NCBI GenBank assembly: GCA_017626145.1
Contig: JAGAJK010000077.1
Coordinates: 189,077 to 246,359, forward strand
Reading direction: 5' to 3'
DNA: 57,283 bases
From: Clostridia bacterium
GTDB taxonomy: Bacteria > Bacillota > Clostridia > RGIG6154
The notes beneath the pieces were generated by a model. The model had not been told where the DNA came from and made no database searches. It worked only from the letters and a program-made list of their open reading frames with translations. Positions 1 to 8,795 of the stretch are shown here, one piece after another (position 1 is the stretch's first letter; each line of letters starts with the position of its first letter). Both the position numbers and the translations under genes were made by a program.

Positions 1-82
1 TAACAAGGCAAGTAAAACAAATCGCAGTAATTATAGAATAAATAACTAATGTTAATTTTGATTCTTTCAAAATATTTTTCAT
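1..82 (-). CDS. N-terminus of a membrane protein, cut by the window edge
   Basis: An ATG at 82-80 opens a frame that reads without a stop to the window edge, giving 27 codons. The translation starts MKNILKESKLTLVIYS and continues into a hydrophobic stretch ending FTCLV, which looks like a first membrane helix. A ribosome binding site (AAGAGGTG) lies 7 bases upstream. The gene follows the HTH gene by 21 bases on the same strand, so it is probably the third gene of that operon and a likely regulatory target. Too little is visible to name a family. Confidence 0.6.
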   Translation of the reverse strand, partial: MKNILKESKLTLVIYSIITAICFTCLV

Positions 83-103
83 ATGAGTACACCTCTTAAT
101 ATT

Positions 104-310
104 TTATTTATTACGATATTCGAGAATTTCTGATGGTTGGCATTCGAGTACCTTACATAATTCTTCGAGTGTTGAAAATCGTATAGCTTTTGCTTTATTA
201 TTTTTTAGTATTGATAAATTTGCAGGAGTAATATCTATTTTTTCAGCTAATTCCATAAGACCAATTTTTCGTTTTGCCATTATTACATCAAGGTTAACAA
301 TGATTGGCAT
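104..310 (-). CDS. Small Cro/CI-type HTH transcriptional regulator
   Basis: This 68-residue protein is almost entirely one helix-turn-helix domain of the Xre/Cro class (YozG-like). Residues 10-60 carry the typical pattern: GLMELAEKIDITPANLS as helices 2-3, then a Leu/Phe-rich helix ending LEELCKVLECQPSEIL. There is no sensor domain. A strong AAGGAGG site precedes the ATG. It lies 12 bases after the DUF2975 gene, and this HTH-DUF2975 pairing recurs in Firmicutes. By inference it controls its own operon, perhaps through the inverted repeat at 838-854. Its signal is unknown. Confidence 0.88.
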   Translation of the reverse strand: MPIIVNLDVIMAKRKIGLMELAEKIDITPANLSILKNNKAKAIRFSTLEELCKVLECQPSEILEYRNK

Positions 311-322
311 CTTTCTACCTCC

Positions 323-778
323 TTAAATAGTTAAATCATTTTCCACTTTATAGTTTATTGCTTGTTTAAATAAATCTTTCAGAGTGAGACAGAATAAACA
401 TCCTACAATAAAAATTATTGCAATAATGATTGTAGCTAATGTAAAATCAAGCACAGCTTTAACGATATATACTATAGCTACTGCAAAACAGGTAATTGCA
501 ATTTTTCTAAAACAACTTATATTTTTTTCAACAAAAGGATTGCCGGTCAGGAGAGAACGATACATCGTTTTAAGGTTAAACAGAATGTAAATACAGCCTA
601 TGCCTGAGATTAATAATTCTGCGGTAAAAAACGGAAGTCTTGAAACATCCGGATAATTTATCCAATTAAAAATTTCCGGTGCAATGAATGGTGTTAAGAG
701 TGTGCACACAATACTTAAATAGAATAAAATATCAACAGTTATTTTAGAAATATGATGTATTATACTTTTTTTATACAT
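323..778 (-). CDS. DUF2975 family membrane protein
   Basis: The 151-residue protein has four predicted membrane helices (about residues 12-32, 48-68, 92-112 and 113-133) and a conserved-looking loop, TGNPFVEKN, between helices 2 and 3. Order, length and the HTH gene directly downstream fit the DUF2975 family, which is commonly encoded with a small Xre regulator. The function of the family is not known. A membrane-sensing role for the HTH partner is inference. The start is supported by AAAGGG upstream and by a consensus promoter at 802-830. Confidence 0.8.
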   Translation of the reverse strand: MYKKSIIHHISKITVDILFYLSIVCTLLTPFIAPEIFNWINYPDVSRLPFFTAELLISGIGCIYILFNLKTMYRSLLTGNPFVEKNISCFRKIAITCFAVAIVYIVKAVLDFTLATIIIAIIFIVGCLFCLTLKDLFKQAINYKVENDLTI

Positions 779-801
779 AATAATCAGCCCTTTCTGTTTT
801 C

Positions 802-830
802 ATATTAACATAATATTTTATGTTTGTCAA
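802..830 (-). promoter_or_regulatory. Promoter of the DUF2975-HTH operon
   Basis: Read on the minus strand, a perfect TTGACA (830-825) is followed after 17 bases by TAATAT (807-802). The predicted start is about 20 bases upstream of the DUF2975 ATG. Confidence 0.8.
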
Positions 831-837
831 TATAAAA

Positions 838-854
838 TTATCGAAAAACGATAA
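838..854. promoter_or_regulatory. Inverted repeat TTATCG-N5-CGATAA, candidate operator
   Basis: A perfect 6-bp inverted repeat with a 5-bp A-only spacer sits 8 bases upstream of the -35 box of the DUF2975-HTH operon. The flanks extend the symmetry imperfectly. Placement beside the promoter suggests a regulator site, most simply for the HTH protein of the operon. It is just upstream of the pfl terminator, so it is not part of that hairpin. Confidence 0.45.
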
Positions 855-868
855 ATTTTTTGCTATTA

Positions 869-900
869 AATAAGTCAAAGCCTATATGCTTTGACTTATT
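869..900 (-). terminator. Rho-independent terminator of the pfl operon
   Basis: A perfect 13-bp stem (869-881 with 888-900) and a 6-base loop directly overlap the pflA stop codon. On the minus strand the hairpin is followed by a T/A-rich stretch, TTTAATAGCAAAAAATTT. Confidence 0.8.
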
Positions 901-1639
901 AATTGAAATTTTTAGTTTTTTTAATACCGCTTATTATAATTTTTTTTGCGGATATAGCATCTTCTTTAGAAAGGGAAGGTATATCTTCAAGTTGGTAATC
1001 TAAACCTAATTCACGGTATTTATGAACGCCCATTGTATGATATGGCAATACATCAATTGCTTTCAAATTTTTGAGACTTCCAATGAATTCGCCGAGCTTG
1101 AATAAATCATCATAACTGTCAGTAATACCTTTCACAACAACGTGTCTTATCCAGACAGGCACGTTTTTAGACTCCAGATATCTTGCAAATGACAAAACGT
1201 TATCATTACTTTTACCTGTGATAATTTTATGTTTTTCAGGATTAATATGCTTTATGTCAAGCAAGACCAAGTCGGTATATCGGATTAATTCATCAAATTG
1301 ACTGTTTAAATTTTCTGTATATAAAATTCCGGATGTATCTATACATGTATGAATATTTTCAGATTTTGCAAGACGAAATAATTCTGTTACGAAATCAAGC
1401 TGCGCTAAAGGTTCCCCTCCTGTAACCGTAATTCCTCCATTGCGGTAAAATGAACGGTTTTTGTTAAATTCAGAGATGATTTCAATAGGTGAAACAGCTG
1501 AATTTTTGTTAAATTCCCAAGTGTCCGGATTATGACAGTAGCTGCATCTTAAAGGGCACCCTTGTAAAAATAAAACATATCTTATCCCCGGACCGTCGAC
1601 TGTGCCAAATGTTTCTTTTGAATGGATATATCCTATCAT
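899..1639 (-). CDS. pflA: Pyruvate formate-lyase activating enzyme (radical SAM)
   Basis: PflA uses S-adenosylmethionine and a [4Fe-4S] cluster to create the glycyl radical on PFL. The 246-residue length is normal. The radical SAM cysteines are C28, C32 and C35 in [11 protein letters not shown], followed by the SAM-contacting [11 protein letters not shown]. The start codon overlaps the stop of the glycyl-radical domain gene by four bases (ATGA), so translation of the activase is probably coupled to that of its small substrate rather than to the large PFL subunit. Confidence 0.97.
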   Translation of the reverse strand: MIGYIHSKETFGTVDGPGIRYVLFLQGCPLRCSYCHNPDTWEFNKNSAVSPIEIISEFNKNRSFYRNGGITVTGGEPLAQLDFVTELFRLAKSENIHTCIDTSGILYTENLNSQFDELIRYTDLVLLDIKHINPEKHKIITGKSNDNVLSFARYLESKNVPVWIRHVVVKGITDSYDDLFKLGEFIGSLKNLKAIDVLPYHTMGVHKYRELGLDYQLEDIPSLSKEDAISAKKIIISGIKKTKNFN

Positions 1640-1878
1640 ATCTTGTCATGAAAAGTTCTCGATATAACTTCATCCTGTTGTTCTTTAGTGAGTTTTATAA
1701 AGTTAACAGCATATCCACTAACTCTTACTGTAAGTTGAGGATATTTTTCCGGATGTTTTTGTGCATCGAGCAATGTTTCTCTTGAAAAAACGTTAACATT
1801 AAGATGGTGTCCGCCTTTTTCAACGTAACCGTCAAGTAGGTTTACTAAATTATCTATTTGATTCTGTGTTGCTGCCAT
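1636..1878 (-). CDS. Stand-alone glycyl-radical domain of pyruvate formate-lyase
   Basis: This 80-residue protein equals the C-terminal end of PFL. It contains [35 protein letters not shown] and [15 protein letters not shown], with the radical-bearing glycine at G55 in RVSGYA. It has its own ATG and an AAGGAGGAG site 5 bases upstream, 25 bases after the stop of the large PFL gene. It is therefore a true second gene rather than the tail of a frameshifted one. GrcA/YfiD of enterobacteria is a free-standing glycyl domain that repairs damaged PFL. Here the large subunit lacks its own glycine domain, so this piece should be an obligate subunit. That last point is inference from the sequence. Confidence 0.93.
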   Translation of the reverse strand: MAATQNQIDNLVNLLDGYVEKGGHHLNVNVFSRETLLDAQKHPEKYPQLTVRVSGYAVNFIKLTKEQQDEVISRTFHDKI

Positions 1879-1903
1879 TTAAACTCCTCCTTAAATGAAT
1901 GTT

Positions 1904-4009
1904 TTATTTCTCATCGGTGTCAAGTCCTTCAAAAAGAGTAGGGGAAGAACAAGCACCGTTATCGCAATCCAAATCGACTTCAATATCACCTGCAAATACC
2001 AAATCATCTTTTCCCAAAGCTCCGGGTATGATTGAAAACGTATTTGAAATACCATCCTGAGCATCTCTGAAGGGCAATTTTGAAACGCTGGCAAGAGAAG
2101 CTACTGCACCGCTTGTATCTCTTTTATGCATTGGATTAGCACCGGGAGCAAAAGCTTCACCTTTTTTACGGCCATCCGGAGTAGCACCGGTATTTTTGCC
2201 ATATACAACATTTGAAGTAATAGTAAGAATTGAAGTAGTAGGTATACTTTCTCTATATGTATGATTTTTTCTGATATGTTCCATAAATCGGTGAACAATA
2301 TCATATGCAATTGAATCAACTCGATCATCATCATTCCCGTATTTAGGGAAATCTCCTTCGACCTGATAATCAACAGCCAATCCGTCTTCATTACGGATAA
2401 CCTTAACTTTAGCGTATTTAATTGCTGAAAGTGAATCAGCAACAACAGATAAACCTGCAATTCCGGTTGCAAACCATCGTGTAACAGATTTATCGTGAAG
2501 AGCCATCTGTATCTTTTCGTAACAGTATTTATCATGCATATAATGTATTATGTTGAGCGTGTTAACGTAAACTTCTGCGAGCCATTGCATCATATCGTCG
2601 TATCTTTGCATAACTTCATCGTAGTCAAGATATTCAGATGTAATAGGACGATACTGCGGACCAATTTGTTTACCGGAAATTTCATCTATACCACCGTTAA
2701 TGGCATAAAGTAAACATTTAGCAAGATTAGCCCTTGCACCAAAAAATTGCATTTCCTTACCAAGTCTCATAGAAGATACACAACATGCTATTGCGTAGTC
2801 ATCTCCATGAGTATGTCTCATAATATCATCATTTTCATACTGCACGGATGATGTTTCAATAGAAACTTTTGCACAGTAACGTTTAAAGTTAAGAGGAAGA
2901 TTTGTAGACCACAAAACAGTAAGATTAGGTTCAGGTGCAGGTCCTAAGTTTGTTAATGTATGTAAGTAACGGTATGACATTTTGGTGACCATATGTCTTC
3001 CATCGATAGCAATTCCGCCTATGGATTCGGTTACCCACTGAGGGTCACCCGAGAAAAGTGAATTATATTCAGGTGTTCTTGCGAATTTAATAAGTCGTAA
3101 TTTCATTATGAAATGATCAACTAATTCCTGAATTTCCTTCTCTGTAAAAACATTATTTTCCAAATCACGTTTTGCATAAATATCTAAAAATGTAGATGTT
3201 CTGCCAAGTGACATAGCCGCTCCATTTTGTTCTTTTACAGCAGCTAAATATCCAAAATACAACCACTGAATCGCTTCTTGCGTGTTTTTGGCAGGCTTTG
3301 AAATATCAAAGCCATATGATAAAGCCATTTCTTTAAGCTGTGATAATGCTCTGATTTGTTCGGTAAGTTCTTCTCTGTCACGAATAACATGAGAATACAT
3401 AGCCGAACGTGTAGTTTCTTTTTGCGCTTCTTTATCGGCAATAAGCATATCTACGCCATAAAGAGCAACTCTTCTGTAGTCACCTATAATTCTTCCTCTG
3501 CCATAAGCATCGGGGAGTCCTGTTATAATATGGCTTGAGCGGCAAGCTCTCATTTCAGGGGTATATACGTCAAAAACACCTGCATTGTGAGTTTTCCTGT
3601 GAGTAGAAAAGAACTCTTTAACATCAGGGTCTATTTCGTATCCATTATCCTTGCAAGCCTTTTCAGCCATACGTATACCACCATAAGGCATAAGTGCACG
3701 TTTAAAGGGCTTGTCTGTCTGGAATCCTACAATTTTTTCCTTTTCCTTGTCAAGGTATCCGGGACCGTGAGATGTTATTGTTGAAATAACTTTAGTGTCC
3801 ATATCAAGAACACCACCGGCTTGACGTTCAAGCTTTGAAAGCTCTGTAACTTTTTCCCACAAATCCAAAGTGTCTTGTGTGGGTGTTTCAAGGAAACTTT
3901 CATCACCGTCGTAAGGTGTATAATTATGCTTTATAAAGCTTCTGATGCTTATTTCTTTTTCCCATGTTCCGGTTTTGAAACCATCCCATGCTTCAAACTT
4001 GTGTTTCAT
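1904..4009 (-). CDS. pflB: Pyruvate formate-lyase, large subunit without glycyl-radical domain
   Basis: Formate C-acetyltransferase converts pyruvate and CoA to acetyl-CoA and formate. The 701-residue product has the catalytic cysteine pair C409-C410 (AIACCVSSM) and typical PFL blocks such as [25 protein letters not shown] and [16 protein letters not shown]. It ends at [10 protein letters not shown], before the HLNVN/RVSGY region of ordinary PFLs (about 740-760 residues), which is the next gene. I chose the ATG at 4009 because AGAGGG precedes it. An in-frame ATG at 4027 has no such site. Confidence 0.95.
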   Translation of the reverse strand: MKHKFEAWDGFKTGTWEKEISIRSFIKHNYTPYDGDESFLETPTQDTLDLWEKVTELSKLERQAGGVLDMDTKVISTITSHGPGYLDKEKEKIVGFQTDKPFKRALMPYGGIRMAEKACKDNGYEIDPDVKEFFSTHRKTHNAGVFDVYTPEMRACRSSHIITGLPDAYGRGRIIGDYRRVALYGVDMLIADKEAQKETTRSAMYSHVIRDREELTEQIRALSQLKEMALSYGFDISKPAKNTQEAIQWLYFGYLAAVKEQNGAAMSLGRTSTFLDIYAKRDLENNVFTEKEIQELVDHFIMKLRLIKFARTPEYNSLFSGDPQWVTESIGGIAIDGRHMVTKMSYRYLHTLTNLGPAPEPNLTVLWSTNLPLNFKRYCAKVSIETSSVQYENDDIMRHTHGDDYAIACCVSSMRLGKEMQFFGARANLAKCLLYAINGGIDEISGKQIGPQYRPITSEYLDYDEVMQRYDDMMQWLAEVYVNTLNIIHYMHDKYCYEKIQMALHDKSVTRWFATGIAGLSVVADSLSAIKYAKVKVIRNEDGLAVDYQVEGDFPKYGNDDDRVDSIAYDIVHRFMEHIRKNHTYRESIPTTSILTITSNVVYGKNTGATPDGRKKGEAFAPGANPMHKRDTSGAVASLASVSKLPFRDAQDGISNTFSIIPGALGKDDLVFAGDIEVDLDCDNGACSSPTLFEGLDTDEK

Positions 4010-4045
4010 ACTTTTTACCCTCTTCATTTTATCTAACTATCATAT

Positions 4046-4074
4046 ATTATACTATATTTTTTGACCTAAAACAA
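4046..4074 (-). promoter_or_regulatory. pfl operon promoter
   Basis: On the minus strand TTGTTT (4074-4069), a 17-base spacer and a perfect TATAAT (4051-4046) stand about 37 bases before the pflB start. Confidence 0.65.
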
Positions 4075-4102
4075 GTCTTTTGATAAATTTATTATGAATG
4101 GG

Positions 4103-4131
4103 TTGATTTGATTTTAAAAATATGGTATAAT
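4103..4131 (+). promoter_or_regulatory. Promoter of the NSS symporter gene
   Basis: TTGATT (4103-4108), 17 bases, TATAAT (4126-4131). It is divergent from the pfl promoter with about 30 bases between the two -35 boxes. Confidence 0.75.
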
Positions 4132-4160
4132 TTTGTAAAATCAGTAATAGGGAGGATATT

Positions 4161-5513
4161 ATGGAAAAACAAAAGAGAAGTTCATTTTCAGGAAAACTTG
4201 GCTTTGTGCTTGCGGCTGCAGGCTCTGCTGTAGGTCTTGGCAATATTTGGAGATTTCCTTATTTGGCGGCTGAATACGGTGGTGGAATTTTTTTACTTAC
4301 GTATTTGGTGTTGGCAGTAACATTTGGTTTTACTTTGCTTATTGCTGAAATTGGAATAGGAAGAAAAACAGGTCTCAGTGTAGCAGGTGCATTTACAAAA
4401 TTAAATAGAAAGTTTAAGTTTTTAGGATATTTTGAGGCACTTGTTCCTATAATTATTTTGCCTTATTATTGTGTAATAGGCGGATGGGTTACAAAATATA
4501 TGGTAACTTTTCTTACGGGGCAGGGTGTAACTGCTGCTTCTGATGGTTTTTTCGGAGCTTTTGTTGGTAATGCTTCGGAACCTTTGCTTTGGTTTTCAAT
4601 ATATCTTGGAATTACAGCAATAGTTGTATTACTTGGTGTAGAAAAAGGAATTGAAAAAGTAAGTAAGGTTATGATGCCGGTTTTGATAGCTTTGTCAATT
4701 TTCATTGCTGTGTATGCTATGATGCAACCGGGAGCAATAGAAGGAGTTAAATATTATTTGCTCCCTGATTTCACTAAATTTTCGCATAAGACTGTATTGG
4801 CTGCAATGGGGCAATTGTTTTATTCAATGTCACTTGCTATGGGTATAATGATTACATATGGTTCATATATGAAAAAGGATGTAAATATAGAATCTTCTGT
4901 TCGCCAGATAGAAATTTTTGATACCGGTATTGCTATTTTAGCAGGACTTATGATAATTCCCGCTGTATTCATTTTCTCAGGACCTGAGGGCATAGGAGCC
5001 GGCCCGTCACTTATGTTTGTGACATTGCCTAAAGTTTTTGAAAGTATGTTTGCAGGGGAGATTATTGGTGGGTTGTTCTTTGTGCTTGTACTATTTGCTG
5101 CATTAACATCATCAATTTCACTTATGGAGACTATTGTGTCTATATTTATGGATTTGTTCAAAACTTCAAGAACAAAAACGTGTGTTGCTGTTTTGATTTT
5201 ATCTGTTATATTGGGAATTCCTTCTTCGTTAGGTAATGGTCCTTGGGCGCATATAACTATTTTTGGTATGGCTTTTCTTGACTTCTTTGATTTTATAAGC
5301 AATAGTGTAATGATGCCTGTTGCTGCATTAATCACTTGCATATTTATAGGATATGTGGTAAAACCAAAAACAATTATTGAAGAAGTTGAAACGAATGGTG
5401 CATTTAAATCAAAAAATCTTTTTATTGTTACAATCAAATATATTGCACCGATTTGTATAATATTAATATTGCTCACATCTATACTTAGTGTATTGGGATA
5501 TATGAATTTGTAA
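4161..5513 (+). CDS. Sodium-dependent transporter of the NSS (neurotransmitter symporter) family
   Basis: The 450-residue protein is a LeuT-fold secondary transporter, normally taking up an amino acid or related amine with Na+. The family signature is at residues 13-40: GFVLAAAGSAVGLGNIWRFP, containing the unwound helix-1 segment that binds Na+ and substrate, then YLAAEYGGG. The rest is about eleven or twelve hydrophobic helices. The substrate cannot be read from the sequence. The start is fixed by GGGAGGA 8 bases upstream. It is transcribed alone and ends at the strong hairpin at 5535-5571. Confidence 0.93.
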   Translation: MEKQKRSSFSGKLGFVLAAAGSAVGLGNIWRFPYLAAEYGGGIFLLTYLVLAVTFGFTLLIAEIGIGRKTGLSVAGAFTKLNRKFKFLGYFEALVPIIILPYYCVIGGWVTKYMVTFLTGQGVTAASDGFFGAFVGNASEPLLWFSIYLGITAIVVLLGVEKGIEKVSKVMMPVLIALSIFIAVYAMMQPGAIEGVKYYLLPDFTKFSHKTVLAAMGQLFYSMSLAMGIMITYGSYMKKDVNIESSVRQIEIFDTGIAILAGLMIIPAVFIFSGPEGIGAGPSLMFVTLPKVFESMFAGEIIGGLFFVLVLFAALTSSISLMETIVSIFMDLFKTSRTKTCVAVLILSVILGIPSSLGNGPWAHITIFGMAFLDFFDFISNSVMMPVAALITCIFIGYVVKPKTIIEEVETNGAFKSKNLFIVTIKYIAPICIILILLTSILSVLGYMNL

Positions 5514-5534
5514 TCGTATATCAACAATAATATT

Positions 5535-5571
5535 AACCCCCACCTTACGTAAAATGGTAAAGGTGGGGGTT
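5535..5571. terminator. Terminator between the convergent NSS and purC genes
   Basis: A perfect 12-bp GC-rich stem (5535-5546 with 5560-5571) and a 13-base loop lie between two convergent genes. Both sides run into A/T-rich sequence, so it probably stops transcription from both directions. Confidence 0.8.
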
Positions 5572-5591
5572 TGAAATTTTAAATCAATTAC

Positions 5592-6275
5592 TTATCTGTT
5601 TAAAATGAGTTTAGTAAGTTCAACCGGTTCAACAATTTTTCCGTCTTTGTAAACTCTCATATTACCTGAAGCAATCTCATCAATAAGAATAACTTCATCG
5701 TTGTTGTAGCCGAATTCAAACTTAATATCCCAAAGGTCGAGACCTATTGTTTTAAGGTCATCTGCAATTATCTTTGTAATTTTAAGTGTCTGCTCTTTAA
5801 GGCTTTTGAACATATCTTCAGTCATAATGCCCAACGCAACAAGACCTTCACCTGTCACTAACGGATCACCTTTTGCATCGTTTTTGAAGGTGCATTCGAC
5901 ATATCCACCATCGAGAATGGTTCCGTCTTCAATATATTCACCGTATCTGCGAATAAAGCTACCTGTTGCAACAAGACGGCATATAACTTCGAGACCATGA
6001 CCAAATACCTTGCCCGGAAGAACTTCCATTGTAGCATTTTCAATATCGGCATTTACATAATGGGTTTTAATGCCGGCTTTCTTTAAAAGTTCAAAGTAGT
6101 AAATAGATGTCTTTAAATTTTCTTTTCCGATACCTTCGATTGTAAGACCAACAGTATTTTCACCCGGGTCAAACACACCGTCTTTACCTGTACAGTCGTC
6201 CTTGAACTTAAGCATTACATTGCCGTTGTCAAGCGAATAAACATCTTTTGTTTTACCTTCATAAATCTTGTTCAT
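5592..6275 (-). CDS. purC: SAICAR synthetase (purine biosynthesis)
   Basis: PurC joins aspartate to CAIR with ATP to give SAICAR in purine synthesis. The 227-residue length fits the short bacterial form. Recognisable blocks are [11 protein letters not shown] at the N-terminus, [24 protein letters not shown] and [10 protein letters not shown], followed by [11 protein letters not shown]. It stands alone with its own promoter, away from any other pur gene in this window, whereas in many Firmicutes it sits inside the pur operon. The start has AAAGGTGG upstream. Confidence 0.96.
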   Translation of the reverse strand: MNKIYEGKTKDVYSLDNGNVMLKFKDDCTGKDGVFDPGENTVGLTIEGIGKENLKTSIYYFELLKKAGIKTHYVNADIENATMEVLPGKVFGHGLEVICRLVATGSFIRRYGEYIEDGTILDGGYVECTFKNDAKGDPLVTGEGLVALGIMTEDMFKSLKEQTLKITKIIADDLKTIGLDLWDIKFEFGYNNDEVILIDEIASGNMRVYKDGKIVEPVELTKLILNR

Positions 6276-6313
6276 TATGATCCACCTTTCGTATTTTAAA
6301 AACTTATGACAAT

Positions 6314-6342
6314 ATTATATCACAAAATTATTAATTTGTCTT
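6314..6342 (-). promoter_or_regulatory. purC promoter
   Basis: On the minus strand AAGACA (6342-6337), 17 bases, perfect TATAAT (6319-6314). The -35 matches the consensus at four of six positions. I saw no clear PurR-type box. Confidence 0.5.
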
Positions 6343-6429
6343 TATTTTTTGTAAATTTTTTTAATATTGTTAAATTTTTCATAATTTAAAGGAATTATTG
6401 TTGAAATTTTACGAAAAGATTAATAATTG

Positions 6430-6458
6430 TTGAAAAGTTTTATTTATTGTGATAAAAT
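6430..6458 (+). promoter_or_regulatory. sulP promoter
   Basis: TTGAAA (6430-6435), 17 bases, TAAAAT (6453-6458). AAAGGAG follows at 6471-6477, 11 bases before the start codon. Confidence 0.65.
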
Positions 6459-6488
6459 AGTGAAGCTAAGAAAGGAGTTATAAGTGAA

Positions 6489-8123
6489 ATGAAAATCTTT
6501 CAACCTAAGTTATTTTCAGTTTTAAAGGAAATGAATTCGAAACAGATTATTTCTGACATTGTAGCGGGTATAATTGTTGCGATTATTGCATTGCCGCTTT
6601 CTATAGCACTTGCAATAGCATCAGGGGTTTCACCCGAAAAGGGCTTATATACCGCTATTGTTGCCGGGGTTGTTATTTCTTTTTTTGGAGGAAGCCGTGT
6701 AAATATTTCAGGACCTACAGCAGCATTTGCTACAATAGTTGCAGGAATTGTTGCGCTGAACGGAGTTAACGGACTTATTATTGCAACCATAATGGCAGGT
6801 ATTATGCTTGTTGTGATGGGCTTATGCAAATTCGGTTCATTAATTAAATTTATTCCGCAGACAATTACTACAGGTTTTACTTCAGGTATCGCTCTTACAA
6901 TAATAATAGGTCAGCTTAAGGATTTCTTTGGGCTTACTTTTCCTGAAGGCACGCATGCAGTCGAAACTATGGAAAAGCTTACTGCTGTTGCGAAATCTTT
7001 TTCAACCGTAAATATAAGTGCTGTTATAGTAGGTTTGGTTGCACTTATTATATTGATTGTATGGCCTAAAATCAGTAAAAAGATTCCGGGTTCTTTAATT
7101 GCTGTAATTGTAGGAGTGTTAATTGTTAAGTTGTTTAATATACCTGTAAATACAATCGGTGATTTATATACTATATCAAATAATCCACCTGTATTTGCAA
7201 TCCCGGAAGTTAATCTTACACTTATAAGACAGCTTATTCCCAGTGCTTTTACCATTGCTATACTTGCGGCTATTGAATCTTTGTTGTCTTGTGTTGTTTC
7301 AGATGGAATGATTAAAGATAAGCATAATTCCAATACAGAACTTATTGCACAGGGACTTGGTAATATATGTTCGGGCTTTTTCGGTGGTATTCCTGCAACA
7401 GGCGCAATCGCAAGAACTGCCGCTAACGTAAAAAATGGAGGAAGAACACCTTTGGCGGGAATAGTCCATGCCATTGTTCTTCTTTTGATACTTGTGGTTC
7501 TTATGCCATATGCAGCCTGGATACCTATGCCTGTTATAGCAGCAATTTTGTTTATGGTTGCTTATAATATGTGTGAATGGCGTCACTTTGTTAAGATTTG
7601 CAGAACAGCTCCTAAAAGTGATATACTTGTTTTAGTTGTTACTTTTGTTCTTACGGTTGTATTTGATTTGGTTGTAGCAATTGAATTCGGACTTCTTCTT
7701 GCGTTGATTTTATTTATGAAGAGAATGACTGATGTTACAAAAGTACGCAGTTGGATTAAAGGTGAAGAAGATGACGACAGACTGAAAAATATTCCTGCAA
7801 ATACACAGGTATATGAATTTGATGGACCTTTGTTCTTTGCAACAAGTGATAAGCTTTCAGAAATACCTGTAAGTGAAGGTGTTAAGGTTGTTATTATCAG
7901 AATGAGAAATATTCCGTCATTGGATATTTCGGCATTGAATATTTTACAGGATGTATACAATAGTTTTAAAGAAAACGGAATAATTGTTATTTTCTCTCAC
8001 ACTAACAGACAACCATTATCGGTAATGAAAAAAGCCGGATTTATAAAATTGGTAGGTGAGGAATATTTTGTAAATAATATTGATGAAGCATTACTGCATG
8101 CATCTAAAATAACTGAACAATAA
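6489..8123 (+). CDS. SulP family inorganic anion transporter with STAS domain
   Basis: The 544-residue protein belongs to the SulP/SLC26 family, which moves sulfate, bicarbonate or similar anions. Residues 20-410 hold the membrane part, with the early family motif DIVAGIIVAIIALPLSIALA and the later GGIPATGAIARTAANVKNGGRTP. Residues 430-540 form a cytoplasmic STAS domain with the phospho-site-like loop MRNIPSLDISALNIL. Lack of neighbouring cys genes gives no hint of sulfate, and bicarbonate is equally possible. It is a single-gene unit ended by the hairpin at 8128-8157. Confidence 0.95.
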   Translation: MKIFQPKLFSVLKEMNSKQIISDIVAGIIVAIIALPLSIALAIASGVSPEKGLYTAIVAGVVISFFGGSRVNISGPTAAFATIVAGIVALNGVNGLIIATIMAGIMLVVMGLCKFGSLIKFIPQTITTGFTSGIALTIIIGQLKDFFGLTFPEGTHAVETMEKLTAVAKSFSTVNISAVIVGLVALIILIVWPKISKKIPGSLIAVIVGVLIVKLFNIPVNTIGDLYTISNNPPVFAIPEVNLTLIRQLIPSAFTIAILAAIESLLSCVVSDGMIKDKHNSNTELIAQGLGNICSGFFGGIPATGAIARTAANVKNGGRTPLAGIVHAIVLLLILVVLMPYAAWIPMPVIAAILFMVAYNMCEWRHFVKICRTAPKSDILVLVVTFVLTVVFDLVVAIEFGLLLALILFMKRMTDVTKVRSWIKGEEDDDRLKNIPANTQVYEFDGPLFFATSDKLSEIPVSEGVKVVIIRMRNIPSLDISALNILQDVYNSFKENGIIVIFSHTNRQPLSVMKKAGFIKLVGEEYFVNNIDEALLHASKITEQ

Positions 8124-8127
8124 TAAT

Positions 8128-8159
8128 AAATCCTTAAGGTTTCTGCCTTAAGGATTTTT
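8128..8159 (+). terminator. Terminator of sulP
   Basis: A perfect 12-bp stem (8128-8139 with 8146-8157) with a 6-base loop, ending in a T run. Confidence 0.85.
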
Positions 8160-8231
8160 ATAATTGGAGCCTTTAGGTGTGGAAATAAACCCCCAGGTCT
8201 ACTGGGGGAAGATAAAAAGCTTTAGCATGAG

Positions 8232-8300
8232 AAAAACCTCTATGATATAATAGTAAATGGTTTGGCGACCGCATTACTAAAATATATCATGGAGGTTTTT
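8232..8300 (+). promoter_or_regulatory. Long hairpin hiding the tnpA ribosome binding site
   Basis: Positions 8232-8249 pair with 8283-8300 over 18 bp with a single T-G wobble. The right arm contains the GGAGG (8291-8295) that serves the tnpA start at 8308, so the folded leader should block translation. IS200 is known to restrain its transposase with such a leader structure. A smaller nested pairing (TAGTAA at 8251 with TTACTA at 8274) lies in the loop. Confidence 0.75.
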
Positions 8301-8307
8301 TACGAAT

Positions 8308-8784
8308 ATGAAGAAAAACAATAATGAAATAAAAAGCACAGCACATTCAAAATACAGATGTCAATATCACATCGTATTTGCACCGAAGTACAGAAGACAG
8401 GAAATATATGGTCAATTGAAACGAGATATAGGCGAGATATTAAGAAAACTCTGCGAACAAAAGGGAGTAGAAATAATAGAGGTAGAGGCATGTGTAGACC
8501 ATATACATATGCTTGTAAGTATTCCACCGCATATAAGTATATCACAATTTATGGGATTTCTCAAGGGAAAAAGTTCGTTGATGATATTTGACAGACATGC
8601 AAATTTAAAGTATAAATATGGGTCAAGAAATTTTTGGTGTAGAGGGTATTATGTTGACACAGTTGGAAGAAATAAAAAAGTAATAGCGGAATATATACGA
8701 AATCAACTTGAAGAGGATTATGCATCAGATCAAATTAGTATGAAAGAATATATGGACCCGTTTACGGGTAACAAGAATAAGTAG
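8308..8784 (+). CDS. tnpA: IS200-type Y1 transposase
   Basis: A 158-residue HUH-superfamily single-strand transposase. The metal-binding His-x-His is H65-H67 in ACVDHIHMLV. The expected nucleophile is Y129 in the Y-I-x-N-Q helix (IAEYIRNQL). The full length (150-160 residues is usual) and intact motifs suggest a functional enzyme. Its start is set by GGAGG 12 bases upstream, which is held in the leader hairpin. It transposes by excision and insertion of single-stranded DNA, favouring lagging-strand template at replication forks (family knowledge). Confidence 0.96.
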   Translation: MKKNNNEIKSTAHSKYRCQYHIVFAPKYRRQEIYGQLKRDIGEILRKLCEQKGVEIIEVEACVDHIHMLVSIPPHISISQFMGFLKGKSSLMIFDRHANLKYKYGSRNFWCRGYYVDTVGRNKKVIAEYIRNQLEEDYASDQISMKEYMDPFTGNKNK

Positions 8785-8795
8785 GCAAAAATAGA

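Noticed and set aside
1879-1903. Frameshift or sequencing error as the cause of the split PFL
   Set aside because: The second part begins with its own ATG behind a strong, correctly spaced AAGGAGGAG, and the first part ends with extra residues (GLDTDEK) and a stop. This is the structure of two genes, not of one broken frame.
2101-2535. Minus-strand open frame inside pflB in another frame
   Set aside because: It lies wholly inside the clear PFL coding sequence and has no family features.
4820-5527. Long minus-strand open frame of 235 codons opposite the NSS symporter
   Set aside because: It mirrors the transporter codons, has low complexity, no ribosome binding site and no recognisable domain. 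The same applies to open frames opposite sulP (6500-6829, 6911-7474, 7583-7960).
5535-5571. CRISPR-like or REP repeat
   Set aside because: It occurs once and sits exactly between convergent stop codons, so it is a terminator. No spaced direct repeats were seen anywhere in the window.
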